A DNA stretch of 11,194 bases, from positions 2,980 through 14,173 of the forward strand of contig PLBZ01000079.1 in the NCBI GenBank assembly GCA_003134675.1. The letters are read 5' to 3'. The notes beneath the pieces were generated by a model. That model saw only the letters and a program-made list of their open reading frames with translations, did no database searches and was not told the origin of the DNA. A program made the position numbers and the translations under genes. Positions 1 through 6,654 of this stretch are shown one piece after another (position 1 is the first letter of the stretch; each line of letters starts with the position of its first letter). Source of the stretch: Solirubrobacterales bacterium. Its GTDB lineage: Bacteria; Actinomycetota; Thermoleophilia; Solirubrobacterales; Solirubrobacteraceae.

Positions 1-595
1 GCTCTCCTTCATACCACCGGCCGTCGCCGGATACACATTCGAGCAACTCCTCCAAAGCCGCCTCAGCGGACCCCCCACGATCGCCGCCGGCCTGTTGCTC
101 GGGGGGGTCGCAATGGCTCTCGCCGATGCTGGCCCACAGGAGGGGACCCGCACGCTGGTGCAGGCGAGCGCGGCCGACGGACTGCTGCTCGGCCTCGCCC
201 AGGCCTTCGCGCTGATCCCCGGAGTCTCTCGCAGCGGCGCCGTCCTCACCGCCGCGCGCGCGCGCGGATTCAGCCGCGCGGACTCCCATACTCTCGCTCG
301 TCGGACGGGACTTCCCGTGATTCTCGGCGCCGGCGCACTCAAGACAGGGCGCCTGCTTCAGCGCGGCGGGGTGGGTGGGGCACCGATCTTCGTCGATCGG
401 AGATCGGCTAGCGCGCTCGCCTGTGGCGGCGCCGCGGCCTTCCTCTCAACGCTCGCGGTCACCCGACTACTCCGGCGGCATGGCCGCGCCGCGCACGCGG
501 CCCCGCTCTTGCCATATTCGCTCTACCGCGGTCTGCTTGCATCCCTCGTGATTCTTCGTCGCCCGTACGCGCCGCCTGCGCCCGGCGCACAATAG
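1..595 (+). CDS. uppP: Undecaprenyl-diphosphate phosphatase (UppP/BacA), 3' part
   Basis: UppP is an integral membrane enzyme that dephosphorylates undecaprenyl diphosphate, recycling the lipid carrier used for peptidoglycan and other wall polymers. The reading frame is open from base 2 to a TAG at 593-595, giving 197 visible residues. The family is usually 260-290 residues, so about 70-80 N-terminal residues, including the first catalytic motif (EGxTEFLPIS type), lie outside the window. The diagnostic second motif is present as ALIPGVSRSGA, with its catalytic-type Ser-Arg-Ser, followed by GLPVILGAGALK, the counterpart of the family's IPxxxGA helix. Hydrophobic segments fit the last membrane helices. 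A TTG at 95 could start an ORF, but it lies inside the domain and is not the gene start. Where most family members have a hydrophobic SFLL-like stretch, this protein has HTLARRTG, a divergence worth noting. A kinase gene follows after 6 bp, so the two are probably co-transcribed. Family assignment is strong. Confidence 0.9.
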   Translation, partial: LSFIPPAVAGYTFEQLLQSRLSGPPTIAAGLLLGGVAMALADAGPQEGTRTLVQASAADGLLLGLAQAFALIPGVSRSGAVLTAARARGFSRADSHTLARRTGLPVILGAGALKTGRLLQRGGVGGAPIFVDRRSASALACGGAAAFLSTLAVTRLLRRHGRAAHAAPLLPYSLYRGLLASLVILRRPYAPPAPGAQ

Positions 596-598
596 GGA
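594..598 (+). promoter_or_regulatory. Probable ribosome binding site of the kinase gene, overlapping the uppP stop
   Basis: AGGGA begins inside the uppP TAG stop codon. It lies 3 bases before the ATG at 602 and 9 bases before the in-frame ATG at 608. The spacing favours 608 as the real start, which would remove only two residues. The arrangement implies coupling to uppP translation. Confidence 0.5.
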
Positions 599-601
599 CG
601 C

Positions 602-2155
602 ATGACGATGCTTGGGACCCTGCTCGGCGGGCGCTACCGCCTCGATGCTCAGATCGGGCGGGGCGGGATGTCAACTGTGTATCGGGCCTTCGACACGGTG
701 CTCGAACGCTCGGTCGCGATCAAGTTGATGCACCGGGAGATCGCCTCGGACTCCGACCAGCTGGAGCGCTTTCGTCGCGAGGCGCGGTCGGTCGCGCGAC
801 TCAACCACCCCCACATCGTCACGGTGATCGACGCGGGCGAGGAGCCATCGCCGGAGAGCGCGCTCGGCAGCGCACCTGAGGTCGGTACGCCATACATCGT
901 GCTCGAGTACGTCGAGGGCGAGACGCTCAAGGCATTGATCCGCCGCGATGGGCCGCTCGAGATCACTCGCGCGATTGCCTACGCGATCGAGCTCGCGCGT
1001 GCGCTCGGCGCCGCCCACGAGCGTCTGATCGTGCACCGCGACGTCAAGCCACAGAACGTGCTCATCGGGGTCGAAGGCAGCGCCAAGATCACCGACTTCG
1101 GGATCGCCCGCACGCTCTCAGAGGTTGGGCTGACAATGGATGGGCGGGTGCTCGGCACGACCGACTACGTCTCCCCCGAGCAGGCGCTCGGACAGTCGGT
1201 CACGGGCCAGTCCGACCTCTACTCGCTTGGGGTCGTCCTCTACGAGATGCTCACCGGGACAGTTCCTTTCAGCGGCGAGACACCCGTCACCGTGGCAATG
1301 AAGCATGTGCGCGAGGAGGTACCGGACGTACAGCTGGCACGTCCCGAGGTCTCCGCTGCGACCGCCTCGGTCATCGACCGTGCGACATCCAAGGACCTGA
1401 CGCAGCGCTACCTCGACGCCGCGAGCATGCTCGTCGACCTCGAGGAGGCGCTCGCGATCGAGGCCTCCCGCACGGGGCAGGCAACCGGCGAGGTCACAAC
1501 CGTGCTGCGCACTCTCCCCGGGCCGGCCCGGCGACGCCTGCCGTGGCGCATGCGCCACCCGGTGCGTTGGGTCGTCTCGCTGGCGCTGCTCGGGGCACTC
1601 GTCGCGCTCGCGCTCATACTCGCCGCCGACCGCGCCCACCGCGGCGTTGCCCCGGACGCCGACGCACGACCCGGGCTGACGGCCGTGCCCCTTGCGCAAA
1701 CGGCCGCCCACGACTACAACCCGTTTGGCACCGGCTCAGAAAACCCCGAAAAGGACCAGAGCGCGATCGACGGCGACCCCAACACCAGCTGGAGCACCGC
1801 GCACTACTACGACGGCACGCTCAAGAAGGCCGGTGGGGTCGGCGTGGGGCTGTACGTCGACGCAGCCCCGAACGTAATGGGTAAGCAGATCGAAATCCAA
1901 ACACCCACACCCGGCTTCTCCGCGCAAATCTACGTCGCCAACCACATCGACCTGTCGCTGCCCTACGGAAGCTCGACTCCGCTGGCCGCGCGCGGCTGGC
2001 AAGGCCCGGTCGGTGAAGACCCCGATGTCCACAATGGCGCCCGCATCCAGCTCACCCTCGGCGGCGCACGCTATCGCTACTACCTCGTCTGGATCACCAA
2101 GCTGCCTGGAGGCATGCAGTTCGCCTCGCTCGCCGAGATCACGCTGTTCCGGTGA
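602..2155 (+). CDS. Membrane Ser/Thr protein kinase with MurJ-type discoidin-like extracellular domain
   Basis: A 517-residue eukaryotic-type (Hanks) Ser/Thr kinase. The kinase domain covers about residues 11-285: glycine loop GRGGMSTV (19-26), ATP lysine K41, helix-C glutamate E60, HRDVKPQN (145-152, catalytic D147), DFG (165-167), activation-loop threonines T186/T187 and SPE (191-193). All catalytic residues are present, so it should be active. A basic juxtamembrane stretch (309-319) precedes one membrane helix (about 322-341). The remaining 175 residues are predicted outside. From about 365 they carry the pattern DYNPFGTGSENP, then AIDGDPNTSWST and a YYDG-containing segment, as in the discoidin/F5-8C-like extracellular tail of actinobacterial MurJ (MviN). 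The order kinase-TM-discoidin equals the C-terminal half of mycobacterial MurJ, whose kinase is a pseudokinase. It lies 6 bp after uppP and ends 7 bp before the convergent ddl. The start could be 602 or 608. The kinase call is certain; the MurJ-tail relation is from recognised motifs and would need a profile search. Confidence 0.93.
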   Translation: MTMLGTLLGGRYRLDAQIGRGGMSTVYRAFDTVLERSVAIKLMHREIASDSDQLERFRREARSVARLNHPHIVTVIDAGEEPSPESALGSAPEVGTPYIVLEYVEGETLKALIRRDGPLEITRAIAYAIELARALGAAHERLIVHRDVKPQNVLIGVEGSAKITDFGIARTLSEVGLTMDGRVLGTTDYVSPEQALGQSVTGQSDLYSLGVVLYEMLTGTVPFSGETPVTVAMKHVREEVPDVQLARPEVSAATASVIDRATSKDLTQRYLDAASMLVDLEEALAIEASRTGQATGEVTTVLRTLPGPARRRLPWRMRHPVRWVVSLALLGALVALALILAADRAHRGVAPDADARPGLTAVPLAQTAAHDYNPFGTGSENPEKDQSAIDGDPNTSWSTAHYYDGTLKKAGGVGVGLYVDAAPNVMGKQIEIQTPTPGFSAQIYVANHIDLSLPYGSSTPLAARGWQGPVGEDPDVHNGARIQLTLGGARYRYYLVWITKLPGGMQFASLAEITLFR

Positions 2156-2175
2156 GCGGTCCTCAGCAACGCTCA
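2153..2175. other. Inverted repeat spanning the two convergent stop codons
   Basis: TGAGCG (2153-2158) and CGCTCA (2170-2175) form a perfect 6-bp inverted repeat with an 11-base loop. It includes the stop codon of the plus-strand kinase and extends into the end of ddl on the other strand. No T-tract follows on either side, so it is not a standard intrinsic terminator. It is the only hairpin-like element in the 7-bp gap between the convergent genes. Confidence 0.3.
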
Positions 2176-3176
2176 TGGCGCTCTAGCGCTAGGCGGCAGA
2201 GGCGCTCGAGGAGCTCCGAGTAAGCGATTCCAGAGGCAGCCATCAGCTTCGCGTATACGCTCGTCGGGGTAAAGCCCGGCATCGTGTTCAGCTCGTTCAC
2301 CAGCACCCGCTCGTCCTCCACGAAGAAGTCCACCCGCGCGAGCCCTGCGCAGCCGGCGTATTCGAAAGTCTCCACCGCGAGCTCGCGCACCCGTTCGCTC
2401 GAGCTCGCGGAGATCGAGGCGGGCAGCTTGAGCTCCATGCCTGCAGCGGAGTACTTGGCCTCGTAGTCGTACCACTCGCCGGGCAGGACGATCTCGCCAG
2501 GCTCGGATGCGAAGGCGGGCGGGGCGCCCTGAGCGCGTTCGTGGCGCATCGTGCCGAGCACGCCACACTCGACCTCCACGCCGCGCGCCATCGCCTCGAC
2601 GATCACCAGGCCGTCGTGGTTGAAGGCCTGCTGCAGCGCCCCCTCAAGCTCCACCGGCTCGCGCACCTTGACAATGCCGACCGACGATCCGAAGTGCGCC
2701 GGCTTGACGAACACCGGCAGCCCCAGCTCAGCGACCTCGGTGAGCACCTGCTCGCGCGCCGCGCTCCAGCGCTGCTCGCGCACGCCCACGAACTCGACTT
2801 GGTCCACGTCTGCCGCTGCCATCAACTGCTTGAACAGCACCTTGTCCATGCACACCGCCGACGCCGCCACTCCGGCGCCGACATACGCCACATCGAGCGT
2901 CTCGAGTAGTCCCTGCACCGTGCCGTCCTCGCCAAACGGGCCATGCAGCGCGCCGAATACGACGTCCACTCCGAGCAGGCCCTCGCCCGGGCACACGCTC
3001 AGCCGTTCTCCCTCGTGGTGCCACGTGCCGTCGCGCTCGACCTGCACCCATTGCACCTCGTGCCCGGCCGCTTCCAGTCCCACGCGCACCGCACGCCCGG
3101 AGGACAGCGAGACCTCGTGCTCCGCCGAACGCCCTCCGGCGAGCACCGCCACTCTCAGCGGCGGCGTCTCGCTCAT
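2163..3176 (-). CDS. ddl: D-alanine--D-alanine ligase
   Basis: Cytoplasmic ATP-grasp enzyme that joins two D-alanines for the end of the peptidoglycan pentapeptide. At 337 residues it is of normal family length. Seen: AEHEVSLSSG with E19 (equivalent to E. coli DdlB E15), HGPFGEDG (79-85), FVKPAHFGSSVGIVKV with S164 (DdlB S150), YDYEAKY with K241/Y242 (DdlB K215/Y216), and the metal-binding set D283, E295 and N297 in NELNTMPGFTP. The tyrosine in YDYEAKY is typical of D-Ala-D-Ala ligases rather than D-Ala-D-lactate (VanA-type) enzymes, so this is the housekeeping enzyme and not a vancomycin-resistance ligase. The ATG at 3176-3174 overlaps the pknB TGA by 4 bp (ATGA). No clear Shine-Dalgarno lies upstream, so translation probably depends on ribosomes finishing pknB. 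It is the last gene of the minus-strand operon. Enzyme identity is secure. Confidence 0.96.
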   Translation of the reverse strand: MSETPPLRVAVLAGGRSAEHEVSLSSGRAVRVGLEAAGHEVQWVQVERDGTWHHEGERLSVCPGEGLLGVDVVFGALHGPFGEDGTVQGLLETLDVAYVGAGVAASAVCMDKVLFKQLMAAADVDQVEFVGVREQRWSAAREQVLTEVAELGLPVFVKPAHFGSSVGIVKVREPVELEGALQQAFNHDGLVIVEAMARGVEVECGVLGTMRHERAQGAPPAFASEPGEIVLPGEWYDYEAKYSAAGMELKLPASISASSSERVRELAVETFEYAGCAGLARVDFFVEDERVLVNELNTMPGFTPTSVYAKLMAASGIAYSELLERLCRLALERHERC

Positions 3177-5197
3177 CGGCCAGGCACGGGGGTAGGTGTG
3201 GCGGGGGGTGTCGTTGTCGGAGTGGTTGTAGGGGTCGTCGTGGGCGTGGTCGGGGTGGTTGGCGTCGTTTCGGCCGTCATGCCGATCGTGATTGTCACCG
3301 TGGCGCCCTTGCGGGCGTTGGAGCCAGCGGGCGGGCTCTGCTTCAGGACGTGTCCGATTTTGGTCGCCTCGCTCGTCGGTTCCGTGACCGTCTTGACGGT
3401 GAAACCCGCTTTTTCGAGCGCGGTCGTGGCGGCCACTTCGGTCTTGCCTTCGACGTGCGGGACGGCAACTTCCTTTGGCGCCTGCGCCACCACCAAGTTC
3501 ACCTTCCCACCTGAAGGCAAAGCAGTGGGCGCCAGCGGCGACTGTGACAGCACGGTGCCCGGAGTCTGGGAGGCCGAGGCTCGCTGGGTGACCGTCCCGA
3601 CCGTCAGTCCCACGCTGGTGAGCGCCGCTTCGGCGGCCGGGAGTGACTGGCCGGTCACGTCCGGCACATGTACCTTGGCGGGGCCGCTCGAGACGAGCAC
3701 CGTGACGGGGCTGCCGACCTGTACCACGAGCCCCGCGGACGGATCGGTCGAGATCACGCGGCCCTGCGCAACCTTGGCGCTCGACTGTTCCTGCGTCCTC
3801 GGCTTGAAGTGAGCTGCCCGCAGCTTGCTCACAGCCTGTGCGGCAGTAAGCCCTTCGACGGCCGGCAGCTTCGCGCTGCCGGGGCCGGTGGAGACCAAGA
3901 TGCTCACGCGGGTCCCCTTCCCCACTTCGCTTCCGCCTGACGGCGTCTCGCTGACTACCAGGCCGCTCGCGACAGTAGCGCTGGAGGCCGTCGTGGTGAC
4001 TGGGGTCAAACCCGCGGCCCTCAACTTCGCGAGCGCGGCCGCTTCGGTCTGGCCGATGACGCTCGGCACTCTCACCCGCCCCCCGGAGGAGGCGAGCAGC
4101 AGTCCGAGCACCACCAGCACGGCGAGCAGCAGCGCCCCGCTACCCCACAGCAGCTTGCGCCGACGGCGATCTGCTTGATTGGAACCCCCCCCACCTCCAC
4201 CGCCCCCGTTCTCGCCATCGAGACCGCCGGCCGGTGCCAGCAACAGCGCACCCGACTCCGCGAGCGGCACACCCGCGCTGGGCCTCGTGGTTGCTGGCGG
4301 AGCGCCATATGGGCCGCCGGTGGCGAGGACAGTGTCGGCAATGGCGCCCGCGACGACGCTACCTGCACCGACTCCCAGCCCCTCGCGCGCCTGCGCAAGC
4401 GCCACGATGAACTCCTCGGCGTCGGCAAAGCGCCGCGCCGGATCCTTAGCGAGCGCGCGCAGCACGACCGCGTCCAAGGCTCCGGGAACGCCAGGGTGCA
4501 GCTCGCTCGGCGCCCGCGGCTCCGCCGAGACCTGCTTGAACGCGATCGCCACGGCGGTCTCGCCGTCGAAGGGAACCGCGCCAGTGAGCAGCTCGTACAG
4601 GATGATTCCCACGGCGTACAGGTCAGAGCGCCCGCTCACCGTATGTCCCTGAGCCTGCTCAGGGGAAAGGTATTGGGCAGTGCCCATGATCGAGCCGGTC
4701 AGGGTCATGTCTGAGGCGCCCGCCCGCGCAATCCCGAAGTCGGTGACCCGTGCGCGGCCCTCATCGTCGAGGATCACGTTGTGGGGCTTCAAATCGCGGT
4801 GGATGACCCCGCGCTTGTGCGCAAAGCGCGCAGCGCGCAGGATCTGCGTGACGATGTCGATCGCCGTGGCCGGATCGAGCGCCCCCTGCTCGCGCACGAC
4901 CGTCTTCAGCGAGCGCCCGGCGACATACTCCATTGCTATGTAGTAGGTCCCGTTCCACTCGCCACGGTCGAAGATTCCGACGATATTTGGGTGCGACAGC
5001 CCAGCGGCACTCGAGGCCTCACGGCGGAAGCGCTCGACGAACTCCTGATCTTCAGCGAAGTGATGGTGCAGCACCTTCACCGCCAGCTGCCTACCGAGCA
5101 GTCGATCCTCGGCGAGGTACACGTCGGCCATCCCCCCCGAGCCGAGACGCGACAGCACCCGGTAGCGTCCGTCAATGATCGTCTCCGGCTCAATCAT
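3173..5197 (-). CDS. pknB: PASTA-domain Ser/Thr protein kinase (PknB type)
   Basis: A 674-residue membrane kinase that senses peptidoglycan or lipid II and phosphorylates wall and division proteins. Kinase domain about residues 11-270: glycine loop GSGGMADV (19-26), K41, E60, HRDLKPHN (133-140, D135), DFG (153-155), activation-loop T165/T167, SPE (178-180). A linker with eight glycines in a row (331-338) leads to a basic stop (RRRRK) and one membrane helix (about 348-369). Four PASTA repeats follow outside: about 376-438, 443-506, 510-573 and 578-640. A Thr/Pro-rich tail (about 644-674) ends the protein, an unusual feature compared with mycobacterial PknB. The open frame extends upstream to 5335, but the first 46 codons overlap pbpA. 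The ATG at 5197 is chosen because it has GAGG 8 bases upstream, overlaps the pbpA TGA as ATGA, and gives the usual PknB N-terminus. Downstream it overlaps ddl by 4 bp. Confidence 0.96.
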   Translation of the reverse strand: MIEPETIIDGRYRVLSRLGSGGMADVYLAEDRLLGRQLAVKVLHHHFAEDQEFVERFRREASSAAGLSHPNIVGIFDRGEWNGTYYIAMEYVAGRSLKTVVREQGALDPATAIDIVTQILRAARFAHKRGVIHRDLKPHNVILDDEGRARVTDFGIARAGASDMTLTGSIMGTAQYLSPEQAQGHTVSGRSDLYAVGIILYELLTGAVPFDGETAVAIAFKQVSAEPRAPSELHPGVPGALDAVVLRALAKDPARRFADAEEFIVALAQAREGLGVGAGSVVAGAIADTVLATGGPYGAPPATTRPSAGVPLAESGALLLAPAGGLDGENGGGGGGGGSNQADRRRRKLLWGSGALLLAVLVVLGLLLASSGGRVRVPSVIGQTEAAALAKLRAAGLTPVTTTASSATVASGLVVSETPSGGSEVGKGTRVSILVSTGPGSAKLPAVEGLTAAQAVSKLRAAHFKPRTQEQSSAKVAQGRVISTDPSAGLVVQVGSPVTVLVSSGPAKVHVPDVTGQSLPAAEAALTSVGLTVGTVTQRASASQTPGTVLSQSPLAPTALPSGGKVNLVVAQAPKEVAVPHVEGKTEVAATTALEKAGFTVKTVTEPTSEATKIGHVLKQSPPAGSNARKGATVTITIGMTAETTPTTPTTPTTTPTTTPTTTPPATPTPVPGR
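3176..3268 (-). repeat. Thr/Pro-rich low-complexity tail of PknB
   Basis: The last 31 codons of pknB encode iterated TPT and TTTP units. On the plus strand this appears as GT-rich near-repeats of 6-12 bases. It lies beyond the fourth PASTA repeat and so should be outside the cell, where it may act as a wall-spanning or O-glycosylated tail. That role is an inference. The repetitive DNA could vary in length between strains. Confidence 0.7.
4184..4207 (-). repeat. Oligoglycine (Gly8) linker with a G8 homopolymer
   Basis: Eight consecutive glycine codons lie in the cytoplasmic linker of PknB just before the membrane helix. The coding strand holds a run of eight G bases (4185-4192). Such tracts are prone to slippage in replication and sequencing, and a one-base change would remove the TM and PASTA half of the kinase. 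Confidence 0.75.
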
Positions 5198-6642
5198 GGT
5201 GCGGACCTCAACAGCACTTCCATCACTCCTCTGGCGACCGGCGCCGCAAACGAGGCACCCTGGCCTGGGACATGTTCGAGGGTCACTGCAATCGCCACCC
5301 GCGGACTGCTGGCGGGCGCGAACGCGATGAACCACACGTTGTTGATCGCCGCGCCGATCTGCGTCTCGGCTGTGCCCGTCTTGCCCGCGACCTGCACTCC
5401 GGGGATCTGTGCCGCGGTGCCCGTGCCTTCGCTGACCACCGCCTCCATCATGCCCGTCACGGCTGCTGCGGTTGAGGGTTTCATCACGACCGATTGCACC
5501 CGCGCTGAGATCTGCTTTACGGCGCGCCCGTCGGGGTCGACGATTCGTTCGGTCAGGTGCGGCACCATCAATCGGCCGTGATTCGCCACGGCGGCCGCCA
5601 CCTCCGCCATCTGCAGCGGAATCACCTCCAATTTGTCCTGTCCAATCCCCATCCGGCCGATATCTACCCGCGGGCTCGTCGGGGACAGGATCCTTCCACG
5701 GAGATACTCGCCGCTTGAGGACATCTCATCGGATGGGTAGTCCAGCTGGGGTTTGCGATCAAAGCCAAAGCGACTCATATAGCGCGCCATCGTCTGCTTA
5801 CCGAGCTTCTCGGCCACCTGCGCCCACACCGTGTTGATCGATTTCGCGAGCGCTTCGGTGAGGCTGATCTGGCCGAGGCTCTCGCCGTTGTCGTTGCCCA
5901 GCGGCACGCCGGAGATGGTCACGCCGTTGCGTCCACTCAGCGTCGATTGCGGGGTGAACTGTCCCGTGTCGATTGCGGCCGTGGCTGTGATGACCTTGAA
6001 AGTCGAGCCCGGGGGATAGCCAAACTGGGTGGCACGGTTGATCAGCGGTCTGCCCTGCGTATCGGTCGTGAGCTTTTCATACGCGCCCCGCGTAGACAGC
6101 TTGTTCGGGTCAAAGCTCGGCGTCGAGGCCATCACCTTCACCGCTCCGGTGCGCGGGTCGAGCGCGACCACCGCCCCCCGATGTTCCCCCAGGGCCGCGA
6201 TCGCCGTCTGCTGGGCTTTCGGATCGAGTGTGGTCAGGACTTCGTCTCCCTGCGGGCGCTTGCCCTGGAGCTGGTCGAGGATCGCCTGCAGATTCGTGCC
6301 CGTCTGACCGTTCAGCGCGGCGTTCCAAAAGCGCTCGAGCCCGGTCTGGCCCAAGTCGGGATTGATGTAGGAGAAGCCAACTGCGTGGGCAAACTCTTCA
6401 CCCTTCGGATAAGACCGTTCGTAGGTACCCCTCGTGCCCCGTACGCTGTGCGCGAGCACGGTGCCATCCGCGGCAAGGATCTTTCCCCGATCGATGCGTT
6501 CCTGCTCGAGCAGAGCTCGAGCGTTCAGCGGATTGCTGCGCAGCGAGGAGGCTTCGAAGATCGTCCAGCGCGAGGTGAACGCGACGAGCAACGCGAACAG
6601 CAGGACGACGAGCCCATATAAACGGACGATCGGCCGGTTCAC
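5194..6642 (-). CDS. pbpA: Class B penicillin-binding protein (PbpA/FtsI-like peptidoglycan transpeptidase)
   Basis: Membrane-anchored D,D-transpeptidase that cross-links peptidoglycan stem peptides; its usual partner is an FtsW/RodA glycosyltransferase. It has 482 residues, close to the 491 of M. tuberculosis PbpA. An N-terminal membrane helix (about 8-25) is followed by the class B N-terminal module, including RIDRGKILAADG and GLERFWNAALNG. The transpeptidase domain has all three motifs: SxxK as STFK (213-216), SxN as SIN (268-270) and KTG (421-423). An alternative GTG start lies two codons upstream at 6648. The GTG at 6642 is preferred because GAGG (6651-6654) then sits 8 bases away instead of 2, and the protein begins VNRPIVRLYG like relatives. 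The RBS overlaps the pstP stop codon, and the TGA stop overlaps the pknB ATG. Unlike the mycobacterial locus, no rodA lies between pstP and this gene. Confidence 0.95.
   Translation of the reverse strand: MNRPIVRLYGLVVLLFALLVAFTSRWTIFEASSLRSNPLNARALLEQERIDRGKILAADGTVLAHSVRGTRGTYERSYPKGEEFAHAVGFSYINPDLGQTGLERFWNAALNGQTGTNLQAILDQLQGKRPQGDEVLTTLDPKAQQTAIAALGEHRGAVVALDPRTGAVKVMASTPSFDPNKLSTRGAYEKLTTDTQGRPLINRATQFGYPPGSTFKVITATAAIDTGQFTPQSTLSGRNGVTISGVPLGNDNGESLGQISLTEALAKSINTVWAQVAEKLGKQTMARYMSRFGFDRKPQLDYPSDEMSSSGEYLRGRILSPTSPRVDIGRMGIGQDKLEVIPLQMAEVAAAVANHGRLMVPHLTERIVDPDGRAVKQISARVQSVVMKPSTAAAVTGMMEAVVSEGTGTAAQIPGVQVAGKTGTAETQIGAAINNVWFIAFAPASSPRVAIAVTLEHVPGQGASFAAPVARGVMEVLLRSAP
5206..5209 (-). 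promoter_or_regulatory. Ribosome binding site deciding the pknB start
   Basis: GAGG on the minus strand lies 8 bases before the ATG at 5197, inside the pbpA coding end. It supports this start over any upstream start in the open frame that reaches to 5335. Confidence 0.7.
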
Positions 6643-6650
6643 CGCCACTC

Positions 6651-6654
6651 CCTC
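6651..6654 (-). promoter_or_regulatory. Ribosome binding site deciding the pbpA start, overlapping the pstP stop
   Basis: GAGG on the minus strand shares bases with the pstP TGA (6655-6653). It lies 8 bases from the GTG at 6642 but only 2 from the GTG at 6648, so the downstream start is favoured. Confidence 0.7.

Noticed and set aside
602..1460. The first kinase as a pseudokinase, like that of mycobacterial MurJ
   Set aside because: The glycine loop, ATP lysine, HRD, DFG and catalytic asparagine are all intact.
2183..2192. Perfect palindrome CTAGCGCTAG as an operator site
   Set aside because: It lies in the last codons of ddl, far from any promoter, and a 10-bp palindrome is not rare in GC-rich DNA.
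2163..3176. VanA-type D-Ala-D-lactate ligase (resistance gene)
   Set aside because: The YDYEAKY motif with the D-Ala-D-Ala type tyrosine and the operon setting fit a housekeeping Ddl, and no vanH or vanX-like gene is present.
3185..3270. GT-rich short repeats as a CRISPR array or mobile-element repeat
   Set aside because: The repeats are codons for the Thr/Pro tail of PknB; there is no constant repeat-spacer spacing.
2943..3812. Plus-strand ORF of 289 codons opposite ddl and pknB
   Set aside because: Low-complexity Val/Gly/Thr/Ser product, no family resemblance, and fully antisense to well-supported genes; a consequence of high GC content.
5198..5335. Longer pknB N-terminus with 46 extra residues
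   Set aside because: It would overlap pbpA by about 140 bp and has no homologous look. The ATG at 5197 has a well-placed GAGG and the usual ATGA overlap.
4781..5581. Plus-strand ORF of 266 codons opposite pknB and pbpA
   Set aside because: No recognisable domain and it crosses two genuine genes on the other strand.
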